NCBI GenBank assembly: GCA_964657795.1
Contig: CAZZWS010000006.1
Coordinates: 1 to 44,435, forward strand
DNA from: CAHJXF01 sp964657795
Lineage (GTDB): Bacteria; Pseudomonadota; Gammaproteobacteria; Burkholderiales; Burkholderiaceae_D
DNA length: 44,435 nt
Direction of reading: 5' to 3'
Part shown: positions 1-8,624 of the stretch, one piece after another
Position numbering within the stretch: position 1 is the first letter of the stretch
How the letters are laid out: each line of letters opens with the position of its first letter
Translations under genes and position numbers: made by a program
The notes under the pieces: generated by a model
What the model was told of the DNA's origin: nothing
Seen by the model: the letters and a program-made list of their open reading frames with translations, nothing else
Database searches by the model: none

Positions 1-278
1 ATGCGACCGCGCAGACCCGGTGTGTGCGGAACGGAATGGCGGGCTGTTTCCGCAGTCATCTACGACGTCTCCTCGACCGCATCGCGGCTTGAAAGGAAAG
101 CCGTCGACCGGTCGACTGCGCAGGCATGGCAGGGGCGTTTCGGCGCGGGCGGGTCGGACGCATCAGTCACGGACCTCTGCGAGCAGACCGAACGGACGAC
201 CGTCGGGCAGCAAGCCGACGGACAGAGCGACACCGCGACCGGCATCACGCTGCGAAGCGATTTCCGAGTTCACATCGT
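1..278. other. No supportable gene at the left edge
   Basis: This stretch lies downstream of the symporter gene that ends at 279. Short open frames exist on both strands, but their translations are Arg/Ser/Ala-rich with no recognisable domain, as expected for shadow frames in GC-rich DNA. I see no terminator with a T-tract. Confidence 0.5.
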
Positions 279-1652
279 TCATGATCGATGCCCGCGCAAC
301 GTTTCCAGCTTCGTCTCGGAGAGATTGTAGGCACTCAGCAACAGCAGCGCGGCGAAGCTCATGCCTGCCGGCAGGAAGGCGACCACCATGCGGATCGCCA
401 ACAAGGCGCTTGCGGGCTGGGCCACTTCGCTTCCTCTCGACTGCAGATACCCCGCTGCTGCGAGGATGGAGCCGACCAGCGCGATGCCGGCCGCGGCGGC
501 GACTTTCTCGACGGTCGTGTAGAAGCCCGCGAAGACGCCTTCGCGACGTAGTCCCGTGCGCAAGTAGTCGTATTCCATCGTGTCCGGCAGGAGCGCCTGT
601 CCCATCAGCAACGCCCCTCCACCGGCGAGGCCCATCAGGCCCCCGCGTAGCAGGATCGCCCACTCCGGATCTCCCGCGTGCGCGAACAGCCAGCTCAGGA
701 AGATCGGCACCGAAATGCCGAGTGCGAGCCGATAGGTCAGCGTCTTGCCGAAATGCCTGCTGAGCCGGATCCACAGCGGCTGACTGGCGATCAGCACGAT
801 CGACGACGTCGCGAAGAAGATGCCGAGGTAGAGATTCGACACGCCGAGGATGCGTTGGAAGAAGAAGGGGAAGACCGCATACGCGCTGAGCGACGTCAGC
901 GTGAGCAGCTTGACGCCGATCAGGATGAAGTAGGGGCGGTTGCTGAGCACCGATCGGGCCTGGGCCAGGAACGGCGCGTGCACCAGCGCCCGCTCCGTGA
1001 ACGGCGCCCCTTGCGTCGTCCAGAAGCAGAAGAACGACGACAGCAACACCACCGGTGCGATCGAGGCGGCCATCAACAGATAGGCGCGCGATCCGCCGCC
1101 GTACACATCGATGAGGGCGGTGCCGATGAAGATCGCGATGATTTGCGACAGACCGACCGCGATGACGCGCCAGCTCATCAATTCGGTTCGCTGGTGATAG
1201 GCCGAGGTCATTTCCGCCGGCATCGCCATGTACGGGATCGTGAACACGGTGTACGCGGTCGCGTAGAAGACCAGGACGACCGCCAGGTAAGCGGTACGCA
1301 GACCGTCACCGTCGAAAGGCGGGATCCAGAACAGGGCGACCATCGAGATCGCGAGCAGGATCCCACCGAGCACGAGATAGGGACGGCGGCGTCCCCAGCG
1401 CGACCGGGTGTGATCGCTGATCCAGCCCATCGTCGGATCGGCGAACGCGTCGTAGAGCTTCGATGCACCGATCAAGAGTGATGCGATGGCGGCGCTGAGG
1501 CCGACGAAATCGGTCATGAAGCGCAGCAGCAGGGCATTGGTGGCGCTCAGGACGATGACCGGACCGAGGGTGCCCATTCCCCAGCCGAACATCATCAGCT
1601 TTCGCAGCGGTGCCGATGGGCGAGCAGGAATCGATGCGGCAATACTGACCAT
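279..1652 (-). CDS. GPH/MelB-like MFS symporter
   Basis: A 457-residue inner-membrane carrier predicted to import a solute together with a cation or proton. Hydrophobic segments cover nearly the whole protein (about 12 membrane spans). The N-terminal half has the typical GPH-family layout: a short helix with the aspartates of SKLYDAFADPTMGWISD near residues 65-82, followed by the basic loop RSRWGRRRPY. This Asp-rich helix plus RWGRRRP signature points to the glycoside-pentoside-hexuronide:cation symporters, though many relatives carry unknown organic acids or esters. It is the last gene of a same-strand series starting at 8427, and an IclR regulator lies just upstream, so it probably imports the substrate of that operon. 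The ATG at 1652 precedes the first hydrophobic helix and gives a normal family length. Substrate unknown. Confidence 0.85.
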   Translation of the reverse strand: MVSIAASIPARPSAPLRKLMMFGWGMGTLGPVIVLSATNALLLRFMTDFVGLSAAIASLLIGASKLYDAFADPTMGWISDHTRSRWGRRRPYLVLGGILLAISMVALFWIPPFDGDGLRTAYLAVVLVFYATAYTVFTIPYMAMPAEMTSAYHQRTELMSWRVIAVGLSQIIAIFIGTALIDVYGGGSRAYLLMAASIAPVVLLSSFFCFWTTQGAPFTERALVHAPFLAQARSVLSNRPYFILIGVKLLTLTSLSAYAVFPFFFQRILGVSNLYLGIFFATSSIVLIASQPLWIRLSRHFGKTLTYRLALGISVPIFLSWLFAHAGDPEWAILLRGGLMGLAGGGALLMGQALLPDTMEYDYLRTGLRREGVFAGFYTTVEKVAAAAGIALVGSILAAAGYLQSRGSEVAQPASALLAIRMVVAFLPAGMSFAALLLLSAYNLSETKLETLRGHRS

Positions 1653-1741
1653 GGGCTGTTCCGTTGATGATGCCGACTTGCGCTTTCATCGTGCGCGGTT
1701 TGGCGCGCGCCTGCCAGCACGACGAAGCCTTCGCGACGACA

Positions 1742-1760
1742 GCAACCGACATGCGGTTGC
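1742..1760. promoter_or_regulatory. Inverted repeat, candidate IclR-type operator
   Basis: Perfect 7-bp arms, GCAACCG and CGGTTGC, separated by 5 bp. It lies in the 180-bp spacer between the end of the IclR-family gene and the symporter start, about 90 bp upstream of the symporter ATG. An operator for the adjacent IclR protein is the natural reading. It could instead be an mRNA hairpin; there is no T-tract on either side, so it is not a standard terminator. Confidence 0.4.
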
Positions 1761-1832
1761 CGACGACGGGTACGGACGCGACGCTCGACGTCTTCAGGCT
1801 CACGCCGGACATCGTGAAGCCGGTCGACCCCG

Positions 1833-2603
1833 TCAATCGTGGCGAGCCAGCACGCTGGCGGCATCGCCGATGGCCGTCGCCAACGACCGCAGCCGCGGGA
1901 GATACTGGTCCACGACCGCCGCGTGGGAGTGCACTCGAGCCATGAAGATCATCAGCAGCACCGCGGCGATCTTGCCGTCCATGAGGATGGGCAGACTGAT
2001 GCTCTGCTCGCGCGTCTCGGCCGGTGGAAACGCGTAGCCGTTGCTGCGCGCGCTGTCGACTTCGGCCCAAGACACAGGCAGTGCCGGATAAGTGCGTTCG
2101 ATCAACAGCCCGATCAGTACGCGCTCGGCTTCGCCCACGAACGCGAGGTGGACGGTGCCCGCACTCGCCTCGGGGATCGCGATCGATGCCCCGACGCGAC
2201 GACGGTTCAGCCACAGACTGGTCATCGGGTCGGTGGTGTAGTGCAGCCGCATGTCGGCGCCCTCGGCCACGGCGATGCCCAGCGGCCAGCCGATTTCTTC
2301 CGTGAGCCGGTTCAGCATGGGCGCGGCGACGTGCGTGATCCACGAGCTGCTCGAAAAGCCGCTCGACAGCGAGAGGACCTTCGAGGTCAGTCGATACTTC
2401 TTGTCCGCATGGGAGCGTTGCAGATAGCCATCGGCAGCCAGCGTGTTGAGAATGCGTTCCGCGGTGGTTCGCGGAATCTGGAGCTCGGTCGCGGCGCGGG
2501 CGATCGACAGAGCCTCGGTCTGATTGATCAACGTCAACGCCAGGAGGCCGCGCCGCAACGACCGCAGCTCCTGGTCCGCATCCATGACGACGCCGAGCGA
2601 CAT
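1833..2603 (-). CDS. IclR-family transcriptional regulator
   Basis: A 256-residue DNA-binding regulator. The N-terminal winged helix-turn-helix is visible at about residues 15-75, with ATELQIPRTTAERILNTLAADGYL as recognition region and an R-x-Y-R-L-T wing. The C-terminal effector domain (about 90-250) carries the usual IclR features, including a small-molecule pocket region with LPILMDGKIAAVLLM. It lies between the methyltransferase (12 bp away) and the symporter (180 bp away) on the same strand, suggesting it controls the surrounding catabolic operon in response to an aromatic or organic-acid ligand. A second in-frame ATG at 2585 is an alternative start. The family call is secure; the ligand is unknown. 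Confidence 0.88.
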   Translation of the reverse strand: MSLGVVMDADQELRSLRRGLLALTLINQTEALSIARAATELQIPRTTAERILNTLAADGYLQRSHADKKYRLTSKVLSLSSGFSSSSWITHVAAPMLNRLTEEIGWPLGIAVAEGADMRLHYTTDPMTSLWLNRRRVGASIAIPEASAGTVHLAFVGEAERVLIGLLIERTYPALPVSWAEVDSARSNGYAFPPAETREQSISLPILMDGKIAAVLLMIFMARVHSHAAVVDQYLPRLRSLATAIGDAASVLARHD

Positions 2604-2615
2604 GCGCCGTGTTGC

Positions 2616-3725
2616 TTAGCGCACGGCTCCGATGAAGCTCACCGGCGGCAGCTGGCCCTGCAGATAGACCGCGGGCCGCGTGCCCGTGAAGAGCTTCTCC
2701 GTCGCGAACCCCGCACGCTCGAACTCGACACTGAAATCGAGCTGCTTGAACGCATGCGAGAAGGGCTCGTTGGCGTTGTTGCCGAACCAGGACATCATCA
2801 GTTGATCGATCGGCTCCGGACGCGCGCTGCCGAACTTGCCGTCGTGGAGCATCACGCCACCGGACGCAAGGACGCGGTGGCATTCGGCGAGCATCCGGCG
2901 CAATACGGGAACTGGGGCTTCGTGCGTGACGATGATCGAGACCACGAGGTCGAAGTGACCATCGGGGAAGTCGAGATCGGTCATGTCCTGCTGGGAGAAA
3001 TGGGCCTTGACGCCGAGCGATTCGGCGCGGCCGTGTGCATAGCGCACCATCGGCGCCGCGACATCGATCCCGTGCACTTCCGCATCCGGATAGGCCTCGG
3101 CCAGCGGGATGGTGGCGCTGCCGATGCCGCAGCCGATGTCGAGGATACGGCGGGGCGCGAGGTCGGGGAAGTGCTCCTTCAGGTACGCGACGATGGCATG
3201 ACCGTATCCGTCGTTGCGGTCCCCGAGTCCGCCGAAAGCGAAGACATGCACGCCGCGGTCGTACAGCGCGCCGGCGAACACGTCGTCGGGGGCGAGCTCG
3301 GTGTGGAAATTACCCGGCATGACGTGGATGTCGACGGCCTGGACATAGCGCGGGATCGGCAGCGTCGGATCGACTTTCAGCGTTCCGAGGTCGGTCGGCC
3401 TCGGCAGCGCGTTGTCGATCAAGGTGTCGAGCTGGCGCTCGATCGACTCGCCGACGGTGTCCCAGACCAGTTCCTGGGCCGTGCGGCCCAAAAGATTGGT
3501 GGCGCGGTAATAGAAGGACTCCTCCATCATCGCCTCGACTTCCTTGACGTTGGCGGGCTTTCTTCCGTGTTCGGCCTCGAAGGTCGGCAGGAGTCGCGTC
3601 TCGTAGAGCTTGCGCGTGCCCGGAAACAATTCGTTGGTGAACATCTTGCGCAGCGAGGCCGCGAAATTTTCGCGGGCGGCTTCGTCGTGCGTGGATTTCG
3701 GCAACAGCGAATGGGCGGTTTGCAT
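2616..3725 (-). CDS. SAM-dependent methyltransferase, class I
   Basis: A 369-residue protein with a C-terminal class I methyltransferase domain. Motif I, ILDIGCGIGSATIP, lies around residue 195, followed by the acidic residue of HGIDV, the motif DLDFPDGHFDLVVS and a helix with MLAECHRVLASGGVMLHDGK (post-I and II/III motifs of the UbiE/Methyltransf_11 type). The N-terminal about 170 residues are helical, with no domain I recognise, and may form a substrate lid. An O-, N- or C-methylated small molecule is the likely product, or the enzyme accepts a methyl group removed from one. It lies 57 bp after the GlcG/HbpS gene at 3783 and 12 bp before the IclR gene, inside the same operon. The ATG at 3725 is the first start in frame. 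Confidence 0.8.
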   Translation of the reverse strand: MQTAHSLLPKSTHDEAARENFAASLRKMFTNELFPGTRKLYETRLLPTFEAEHGRKPANVKEVEAMMEESFYYRATNLLGRTAQELVWDTVGESIERQLDTLIDNALPRPTDLGTLKVDPTLPIPRYVQAVDIHVMPGNFHTELAPDDVFAGALYDRGVHVFAFGGLGDRNDGYGHAIVAYLKEHFPDLAPRRILDIGCGIGSATIPLAEAYPDAEVHGIDVAAPMVRYAHGRAESLGVKAHFSQQDMTDLDFPDGHFDLVVSIIVTHEAPVPVLRRMLAECHRVLASGGVMLHDGKFGSARPEPIDQLMMSWFGNNANEPFSHAFKQLDFSVEFERAGFATEKLFTGTRPAVYLQGQLPPVSFIGAVR

Positions 3726-3782
3726 TCAGTTCTCCAGAGAGTGGCATCGCCGGGGACGGAGCCGATGCACAGGGTATAGAAG

Positions 3783-4205
3783 TCAGGGCAACGCGATCAA
3801 GCCCAGGTCCTGGATGGCGACCCGCGCGATCTCGTCGTCCGCGCTCGGGTTGCCCCCGGAGATCGAAACGGCGCCGACCACCGTCCCTTCGCCGTTCGTG
3901 ATGACGACCGCGCCCGCGATCGGCAGGAAGCAGCCGCCTACCGCGGCATTGATGCCCGCGGTCGCAGCCGGGTTCTGTCCGAAGGTCGCCGCCAGGCGCG
4001 CGGTCGACGTGTTGAAGCCGAGCGCGCTCTGCGCCTTCGCGAACGCGGTGTCGACACCGAAGCCGCCTTGCGCGTCGCTGCGAAGAGCGAGGCGCAGCCC
4101 GCCGGACGGATCCGCCACGACGACCGTGATGTTGTCGATACCGCGCCGCGATCCTTCCGCGAAGGCAGCGGTTGCGATCCGGCGCGCGAGTTCAAGAGAC
4201 ATCAT
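3783..4205 (-). CDS. GlcG/HbpS-family protein (first copy)
   Basis: About 140 residues covering a single GlcG/HbpS domain (PF03928 family). The fold signature is visible: an N-terminal helix (ARRIATAAFAEG), the strand ITVVVADPSGG, the AKAQSALGF segment, then a glycine-rich strand (PIAGAVVITNGEGTVVGAVSISGG) and a final helix with DDEIARVAIQDLG. Members are small cytosolic or secreted proteins, some heme-binding, that often sit in oxidase and diol-degradation operons without a settled role. The two ATG codons at 4205 and 4202 are preferred to an upstream GTG at 4217. It is paralogous to the next gene (4226-4651), and both lie downstream of an FAD-linked oxidase, resembling glcG near glcDEF. Confidence 0.8.
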   Translation of the reverse strand: MMSLELARRIATAAFAEGSRRGIDNITVVVADPSGGLRLALRSDAQGGFGVDTAFAKAQSALGFNTSTARLAATFGQNPAATAGINAAVGGCFLPIAGAVVITNGEGTVVGAVSISGGNPSADDEIARVAIQDLGLIALP

Positions 4206-4225
4206 GGGAGCAGGCACCGGGTTCG

Positions 4226-4651
4226 TCAGTCGAGCGGGGCGAAGCCGCTGGTGGCGGCGAGGCCATCGCGCACGATGGCGTCGTCGACCTGAGGAGCCGC
4301 ACCCGCCACAGCCAACGCCCCGACGATGCTGCCGTGATCGTCGATCACCACGATACCGCCCCCGATGGGCACGAAGCGCTGGCCGGTGGCATGGGCAATG
4401 CCCACCGTCGACGCCGCAGCGGTCCCGAAATGCTCGGCCAGCCGCAACGTGGACCTGCGAAAGCCCAGAGCGCTTTGCGCCTTGCCGCGCGCGATGGCGA
4501 TCGCGAACGTGCCCTGTTCGTCGGTGCGCATCGCAGCGCGGATGTCGCCACCGACATCGGTGACGACCACGGCGAGCTTGGTGACCTGGCGCCCGGCCGC
4601 CGCTTGCAGGCAGGCGTCGCAGAGCGCGATGGCGTCGGCGAGACCGATCAT
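4226..4651 (-). CDS. GlcG/HbpS-family protein (second copy)
   Basis: About 141 residues from the ATG at 4651; the whole protein is one GlcG/HbpS domain. It shares with its neighbour the AVVVTDVGGD strand, the GKAQSALGF core and the final VDDAIVRDGLAA helix. The start codon overlaps the stop of the upstream gene as ATGA, which indicates translational coupling and favours this start over an upstream in-frame codon at 4681. Two tandem, diverged copies suggest a heterodimer or two related ligands; this is inference. No signal peptide is visible, so it is probably cytosolic. Confidence 0.82.
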   Translation of the reverse strand: MIGLADAIALCDACLQAAAGRQVTKLAVVVTDVGGDIRAAMRTDEQGTFAIAIARGKAQSALGFRRSTLRLAEHFGTAAASTVGIAHATGQRFVPIGGGIVVIDDHGSIVGALAVAGAAPQVDDAIVRDGLAATSGFAPLD

Positions 4652-5025
4652 TTCTTGTCCCACTCTTCCGGCATCTTCCACGTGCCCGCAGTGCTCGCTT
4701 CGGCGCTCTCGTTGATCGCGTCGAGTTCTTCGGTCAGCACGCGGTAGACACGCTTCAACAACGCGGCACGACCAACCTCGCGACGGACGTCGTCGGCTTC
4801 GCTGGTCACGTAGCCTTCGATGGCCTCGAACGTCGCGAAGGTGCCGCGAGCCGCGAGCGCTTCGTGCGTATCGACCCGATCGCGCAACGCGGAAACCTCC
4901 GCGGTCAGGGCGGTGATCACCATCATCATGCGGTCGAGTTCGGCTTCGCGGAGATATTGCGGTCGACGCGGGCCGATCGCGACACGACGGCGCGGTCTCG
5001 GAGGTCTTGAGGAAGGTGCGTTCAT
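4648..5025 (-). CDS. Small hypothetical protein with coiled-coil-like helix
   Basis: A 125-residue protein I do not recognise. The first about 25 residues are basic and Pro/Arg-rich. A predicted long helix follows (LREAELDRMMMVITALTAEVSALRDRVDTHEALAARG), then an acidic helical part ending in TWKMPEEWDKK. The heptad-like hydrophobic spacing suggests oligomerisation or a scaffold role. It is 40 bp downstream of the hydrolase gene and coupled by ATGA to the HbpS gene, so it is expressed with the catabolic enzymes. Codon use matches its neighbours and the frame is open throughout, supporting a real gene. It may be an accessory subunit of the oxidase or hydrolase; this is speculative. Confidence 0.7.
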   Translation of the reverse strand: MNAPSSRPPRPRRRVAIGPRRPQYLREAELDRMMMVITALTAEVSALRDRVDTHEALAARGTFATFEAIEGYVTSEADDVRREVGRAALLKRVYRVLTEELDAINESAEASTAGTWKMPEEWDKK

Positions 5026-5065
5026 CGGTTTCGCAGAATGGTCACGAGGAGGTGCAACTGAGCGG

Positions 5066-6787
5066 TCAGTCGCCCACGAACCGCGTGAGCGCGACGCGCT
5101 GGGCGGCGGGCGCCGTCGGCAAATCGACGGCGTCCGGGCGGGCAGCCGTCAACGCGTCGGCGTAGGCGTGAAAGGGTACGTGCGGATCGCGGCACACGGC
5201 GAGCCGCGCGACGAGGCGTTCCAGGTCGGGCAGGCAGTCGTAGGCCAGGGCCGCGTCGATCAGTTCGTGGTAATGCGCATGCTGCTTCATGACCTCGAAG
5301 GTCCAGGCATGCAGATGTGCGGCACCGAAATCGGCGGAGACCCTTCGCTGGCGGACAGCACGCGAGTCGTACCACGGGAAGAAGATCTGTTGATCGCGCA
5401 GCATCAACCAGGTGCGGTACCAGTGACTCCCGTCGGGGGCGATCGTGATGGGTGGCGCATAGCGCCGCCGCAGCTCGTCGCGCTGCTCCGCGTCGGGCAG
5501 AGCCAATCCGCGGATCACGACCTCGCCGACCAGCGATGGATGGCGTGTCGCGAGCCTGACTGCCACCGAGGCGCCGATCCCGATGCCGTATGCACAGACT
5601 CGCGTGACGCCCGCGGTCGCGCAGACCGCGGCCATCGTGTCCGCCCATGCATCGAGATCTCCGGCGCCGGACGACGTCATGGTTCCGCTGGCCTGTGCGA
5701 TCGGATCGGAACCGCCGGATCCCGGCAGGTCGGGCACGAGGACCAGGAACGATTCAGCGAGCGACACGAGCAGCCCGTCGGGACCGCACAGCGATAGTCC
5801 GGAACCAGGAGCATCGTGCAGCACGAGGATCGCGGGCCGCTCGAAGTCTCCCGCATGGCGCAGCAGCACCTGGCCGCGACCGACATCGACGAACTGGTTG
5901 CGCACACCGGAGCCACTCGACAAGGAGAACGACTCCATCGGTACCGGCGGCGCCGACGACCAGCGATCGAAGACTTCGGCGATCAGCGTGTCCTTCTTCG
6001 TTCGATCGGCGCCGATGCGCCTGATTTCCTGCAGGGGCGGCAGCGGAGCGAGCCGCTCGAGATGCGGATACAGCATGTCGGTGTCGGTCGCGGTGTAGAC
6101 GACCGGACAGCGCACGGCACGCGAGTCGCTGATCGCCTCGTCGCCGTAGAAGCAGCACGCGCGATACGCAGGCTGGTAGGTCGCGCCCGCGTAGAAGAAA
6201 CTTTCGATCCAGGCGTGGATGGACGGCGCGGGCGCGAGATCCGTGTCGTTGTGCCTGTCCGGCGTGCGGCTGGTCCAAGGGAACCAGATGTACTGATCCC
6301 GAAAGCGCGTCCACGTATTCGCGAAGTGGCCGCCGCGATCGTCGGGCACCATCGGCTGGAAGTAGTCGATGAAGATCGCCGCCTGTTCGTCGGGCGTAAA
6401 AATGGGGACGCCGTCGAGCACGAGTGCCGTAACCCGCTCCGGGTTGCGAGCGGCAAGAGACAACGCGATGGCCGCGCCCGAGTGCGTCCCGAACACCGGG
6501 CACGCGGGCAGATCAGCGACGACCATGTTTTCGGCGAGAGCATCCGCCAGGTCCCCGACTTCCAACGTTTCGCCGGGCAGCGCGTCGGACAAGCCGAAGC
6601 CGGGGGTGTCGAACGCGTAACAAGTGAAGCGCTCGGCCAGCAGTCGCATGTGCGGAGCGACGTACCAAGCGTTGGTCGGCGAAGAATGCACCAGTACGAC
6701 CGGCGGTCCGACGCCCATGCGCAGATAGTGGATGCGGCGGCCATCGATCTCGGCGAAACGCCGCCGCAGCAGACCTGTCTCGATCAT
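5066..6787 (-). CDS. Tandem alpha/beta-hydrolase fusion lacking serine nucleophiles
   Basis: A 573-residue protein made of two related alpha/beta-hydrolase domains (about 1-280 and 295-573). Both share a mid-domain block: RFRDQYIWFPW near 161-171 and MLRDQQIFFPWY near 462-473, each followed by a HAW motif. This indicates an internal duplication. At the nucleophile elbow (small-x-Nu-x-small), domain 1 reads G100-T-H-S-G104, placing His102 where Ser/Asp/Cys is normal; domain 2 reads G401-I-G-I-G405, with glycine there. So neither domain has a standard nucleophile. Such proteins may act as lyases, cofactor-free oxygenase-like enzymes or binding proteins, or use the neighbouring Ser103. The start overlaps the oxidase stop as ATGA. 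The ring- or ester-cleaving role suggested by the operon is inference. Confidence 0.82.
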   Translation of the reverse strand: MIETGLLRRRFAEIDGRRIHYLRMGVGPPVVLVHSSPTNAWYVAPHMRLLAERFTCYAFDTPGFGLSDALPGETLEVGDLADALAENMVVADLPACPVFGTHSGAAIALSLAARNPERVTALVLDGVPIFTPDEQAAIFIDYFQPMVPDDRGGHFANTWTRFRDQYIWFPWTSRTPDRHNDTDLAPAPSIHAWIESFFYAGATYQPAYRACCFYGDEAISDSRAVRCPVVYTATDTDMLYPHLERLAPLPPLQEIRRIGADRTKKDTLIAEVFDRWSSAPPVPMESFSLSSGSGVRNQFVDVGRGQVLLRHAGDFERPAILVLHDAPGSGLSLCGPDGLLVSLAESFLVLVPDLPGSGGSDPIAQASGTMTSSGAGDLDAWADTMAAVCATAGVTRVCAYGIGIGASVAVRLATRHPSLVGEVVIRGLALPDAEQRDELRRRYAPPITIAPDGSHWYRTWLMLRDQQIFFPWYDSRAVRQRRVSADFGAAHLHAWTFEVMKQHAHYHELIDAALAYDCLPDLERLVARLAVCRDPHVPFHAYADALTAARPDAVDLPTAPAAQRVALTRFVGD

Positions 6788-8427
6788 AGTCCGAGGGAGC
6801 CGGGGTTCATCAGTCCCTTCGGGTCCATCAGTGTCTTGAGCTTTTGCATCATCTCGAGCACGGCCGGTTCGCGAGTCTCCGCCCACGGGTAGGCCTTGCC
6901 GATCTGCACGTGCGCGCACTCGAGCCGCTGACAAAGATCCTTGAGTTCCTGACGCACGGCGATGACGATCTGCGCCTCCTGCGTGGGCCCGTCGAAGCGG
7001 GCCAGTTCTGTCAGGTTGCTGCGCTCGCTGACGCGGTCGTGCCAGACATAGTGCAGGTCTTTCCAATAGATCAACGGCTCGATGCAGATCATGTTGGCGC
7101 CGACCGCGAACACGATCACGCCCCAGGTGATGCCATGCGCCCCGAACAGAGTCTCCTTGGTCGCGAAGAACGCGCTGATCTCCCTCGCGAGTTCCTGCGC
7201 TTTCGAATGCGGACACAGCGCGTTGGTCGGCAGGTTCCGGATGCCTTCCTTGACGAGTCCGAGATTCTTGAAGTCGGTGAACGGCGTGCCGCGCGTGGCA
7301 CGGGGGATCGATCCGTCGACCTCGCCGGCGGCGTGGGCAGCGGCGATCGCCTGAACCAGCTTGAGCTTGGCTTCGGCTCCTTCCTCGGACACGTCGTCGA
7401 TCGTGACGTGGACCAGATAGGTCGAGCCGTCGAGCAGACGCTTGCCGTTGAGTGCCATCCGCGCCGCGTCCTTGACGCCGCGGAACAGCGACGAGCCCGA
7501 GCCCACGACCCCCGCCAGATACTTGAGGTCCTGCAGCGTGCCGGAACGCTCGCCCACCGACTTGACGAAGGTCGGATCCCAGCTGTAGCACTCCGACGCC
7601 AGACCCCGACGGCCGACCTCGGAGACGATCTTCACGCAGTCGGCGAGGTTGTCGACCGCGAAGCTCGCGAAGCGCTGATGAGCGGGCCACGGGATCAGGC
7701 GAAGGCTGGCGCGCGTCTTGATACCCATGGCGCCGGTATCGGCGAGGAACAGCCCGGACAGGTCGGGACCGTACCAGCGGTAGAACGGCGACGCGTCGCC
7801 GCGACCGCCGGCCGATCCGGTGCGCAGGATCGATCCGTCGGCCAGCACGACCTCGAGACTGAGGACCGACTCGGCGACGGTGCCGTGCTGCGTCGAGCCG
7901 AGGAAAAAGCTGCCTTGCGACAGCGCGCCGCCGACCGTCGCCCAATATCCCGACATGGGTCCGAAGTAGGGGGTGCGCAGCCCGCGCGCCTTCAGTTCCT
8001 CGTACAGCGACCGCCACGTCACGCCGACCTCGACGGTGACGTAGAGATCCTCTTCGTTGATCTCGACGATGCGGTCGAGGCGACGCAGGTCGATCATCAC
8101 GGAGTCCTCGACGGCCGGCATGTAACCGCCGGTATACGAGAAGCCGCCGCCACGCGGGATCACCGGTCGACCGGCGCCGATGCAACGCGCAACCAGCTGC
8201 GAGACCTCGGAGGACGTCGCAGGTTGAACGATGCAGGACACCAGCGCCCCTTCGGAGGCGAGATCGGCCGAGAAGAAGCGACGATCCTCGGGTCCGGTGA
8301 GCACGTGGCGATCTCCGACGATCCTGGCGAGGTCGGCGATGAGGGGATCGACCAGCGGATGTTCGGCGAGCGATAGGCCCGGCGCGATGGCCGCCGGACG
8401 GGTTTCTGCGAGGACTTGCTGCGTCAT
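6784..8427 (-). CDS. FAD-binding oxidase (VAO/GlcD type)
   Basis: A 547-residue flavoprotein of the vanillyl-alcohol-oxidase/PCMH superfamily. The FAD pyrophosphate-binding loop PRGGGFSYTGG lies at about 91-101, and the second FAD segment at about 150-200 includes GPMSGYWATVGGALSQGSF and the following strand with SLEVVLADGSILRTGS. The C-terminal cap is of the FAD-oxidase C type. Expected role: oxidation of a 2-hydroxy acid, alcohol or phenolic side chain. The ATG at 8427 has an AGGA Shine-Dalgarno about 8 bases upstream and is preferred to an in-frame ATG at 8550 whose extra residues look non-coding. It is the first gene of the minus-strand operon running to 279. The downstream GlcG-like genes recall the glycolate oxidase locus, but no GlcE/GlcF subunits are present. 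Confidence 0.85.
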   Translation of the reverse strand: MTQQVLAETRPAAIAPGLSLAEHPLVDPLIADLARIVGDRHVLTGPEDRRFFSADLASEGALVSCIVQPATSSEVSQLVARCIGAGRPVIPRGGGFSYTGGYMPAVEDSVMIDLRRLDRIVEINEEDLYVTVEVGVTWRSLYEELKARGLRTPYFGPMSGYWATVGGALSQGSFFLGSTQHGTVAESVLSLEVVLADGSILRTGSAGGRGDASPFYRWYGPDLSGLFLADTGAMGIKTRASLRLIPWPAHQRFASFAVDNLADCVKIVSEVGRRGLASECYSWDPTFVKSVGERSGTLQDLKYLAGVVGSGSSLFRGVKDAARMALNGKRLLDGSTYLVHVTIDDVSEEGAEAKLKLVQAIAAAHAAGEVDGSIPRATRGTPFTDFKNLGLVKEGIRNLPTNALCPHSKAQELAREISAFFATKETLFGAHGITWGVIVFAVGANMICIEPLIYWKDLHYVWHDRVSERSNLTELARFDGPTQEAQIVIAVRQELKDLCQRLECAHVQIGKAYPWAETREPAVLEMMQKLKTLMDPKGLMNPGSLGL

Positions 8428-8624
8428 AGATGCATTCCTGGGATGAGTCGGAGCGCTCGACGCCTTACGCTGGTCCCCGCGCGACTTCGATAAGGGATCA
8501 CGTTGGCTGGTGAGACTTCGAATGTAGCGGCCTCGTGCGGTCGCGAGCAACGTCCGGAACGATCGCCAACCGCGTGCCGGTTGAGACTGCGCAACGACGC
8601 GAGTTCAAGTGCTCGGGTCCGTCG

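Noticed and set aside
1839..3779. 646-residue plus-strand open frame over iclR and the methyltransferase
   Set aside because: Composition is low-complexity and antisense to two recognisable genes.
5066..8185. A 1039-residue protein starting inside the oxidase gene
   Set aside because: Only the last 573 residues are hydrolase-like; the rest is an out-of-frame reading of the FAD oxidase gene.
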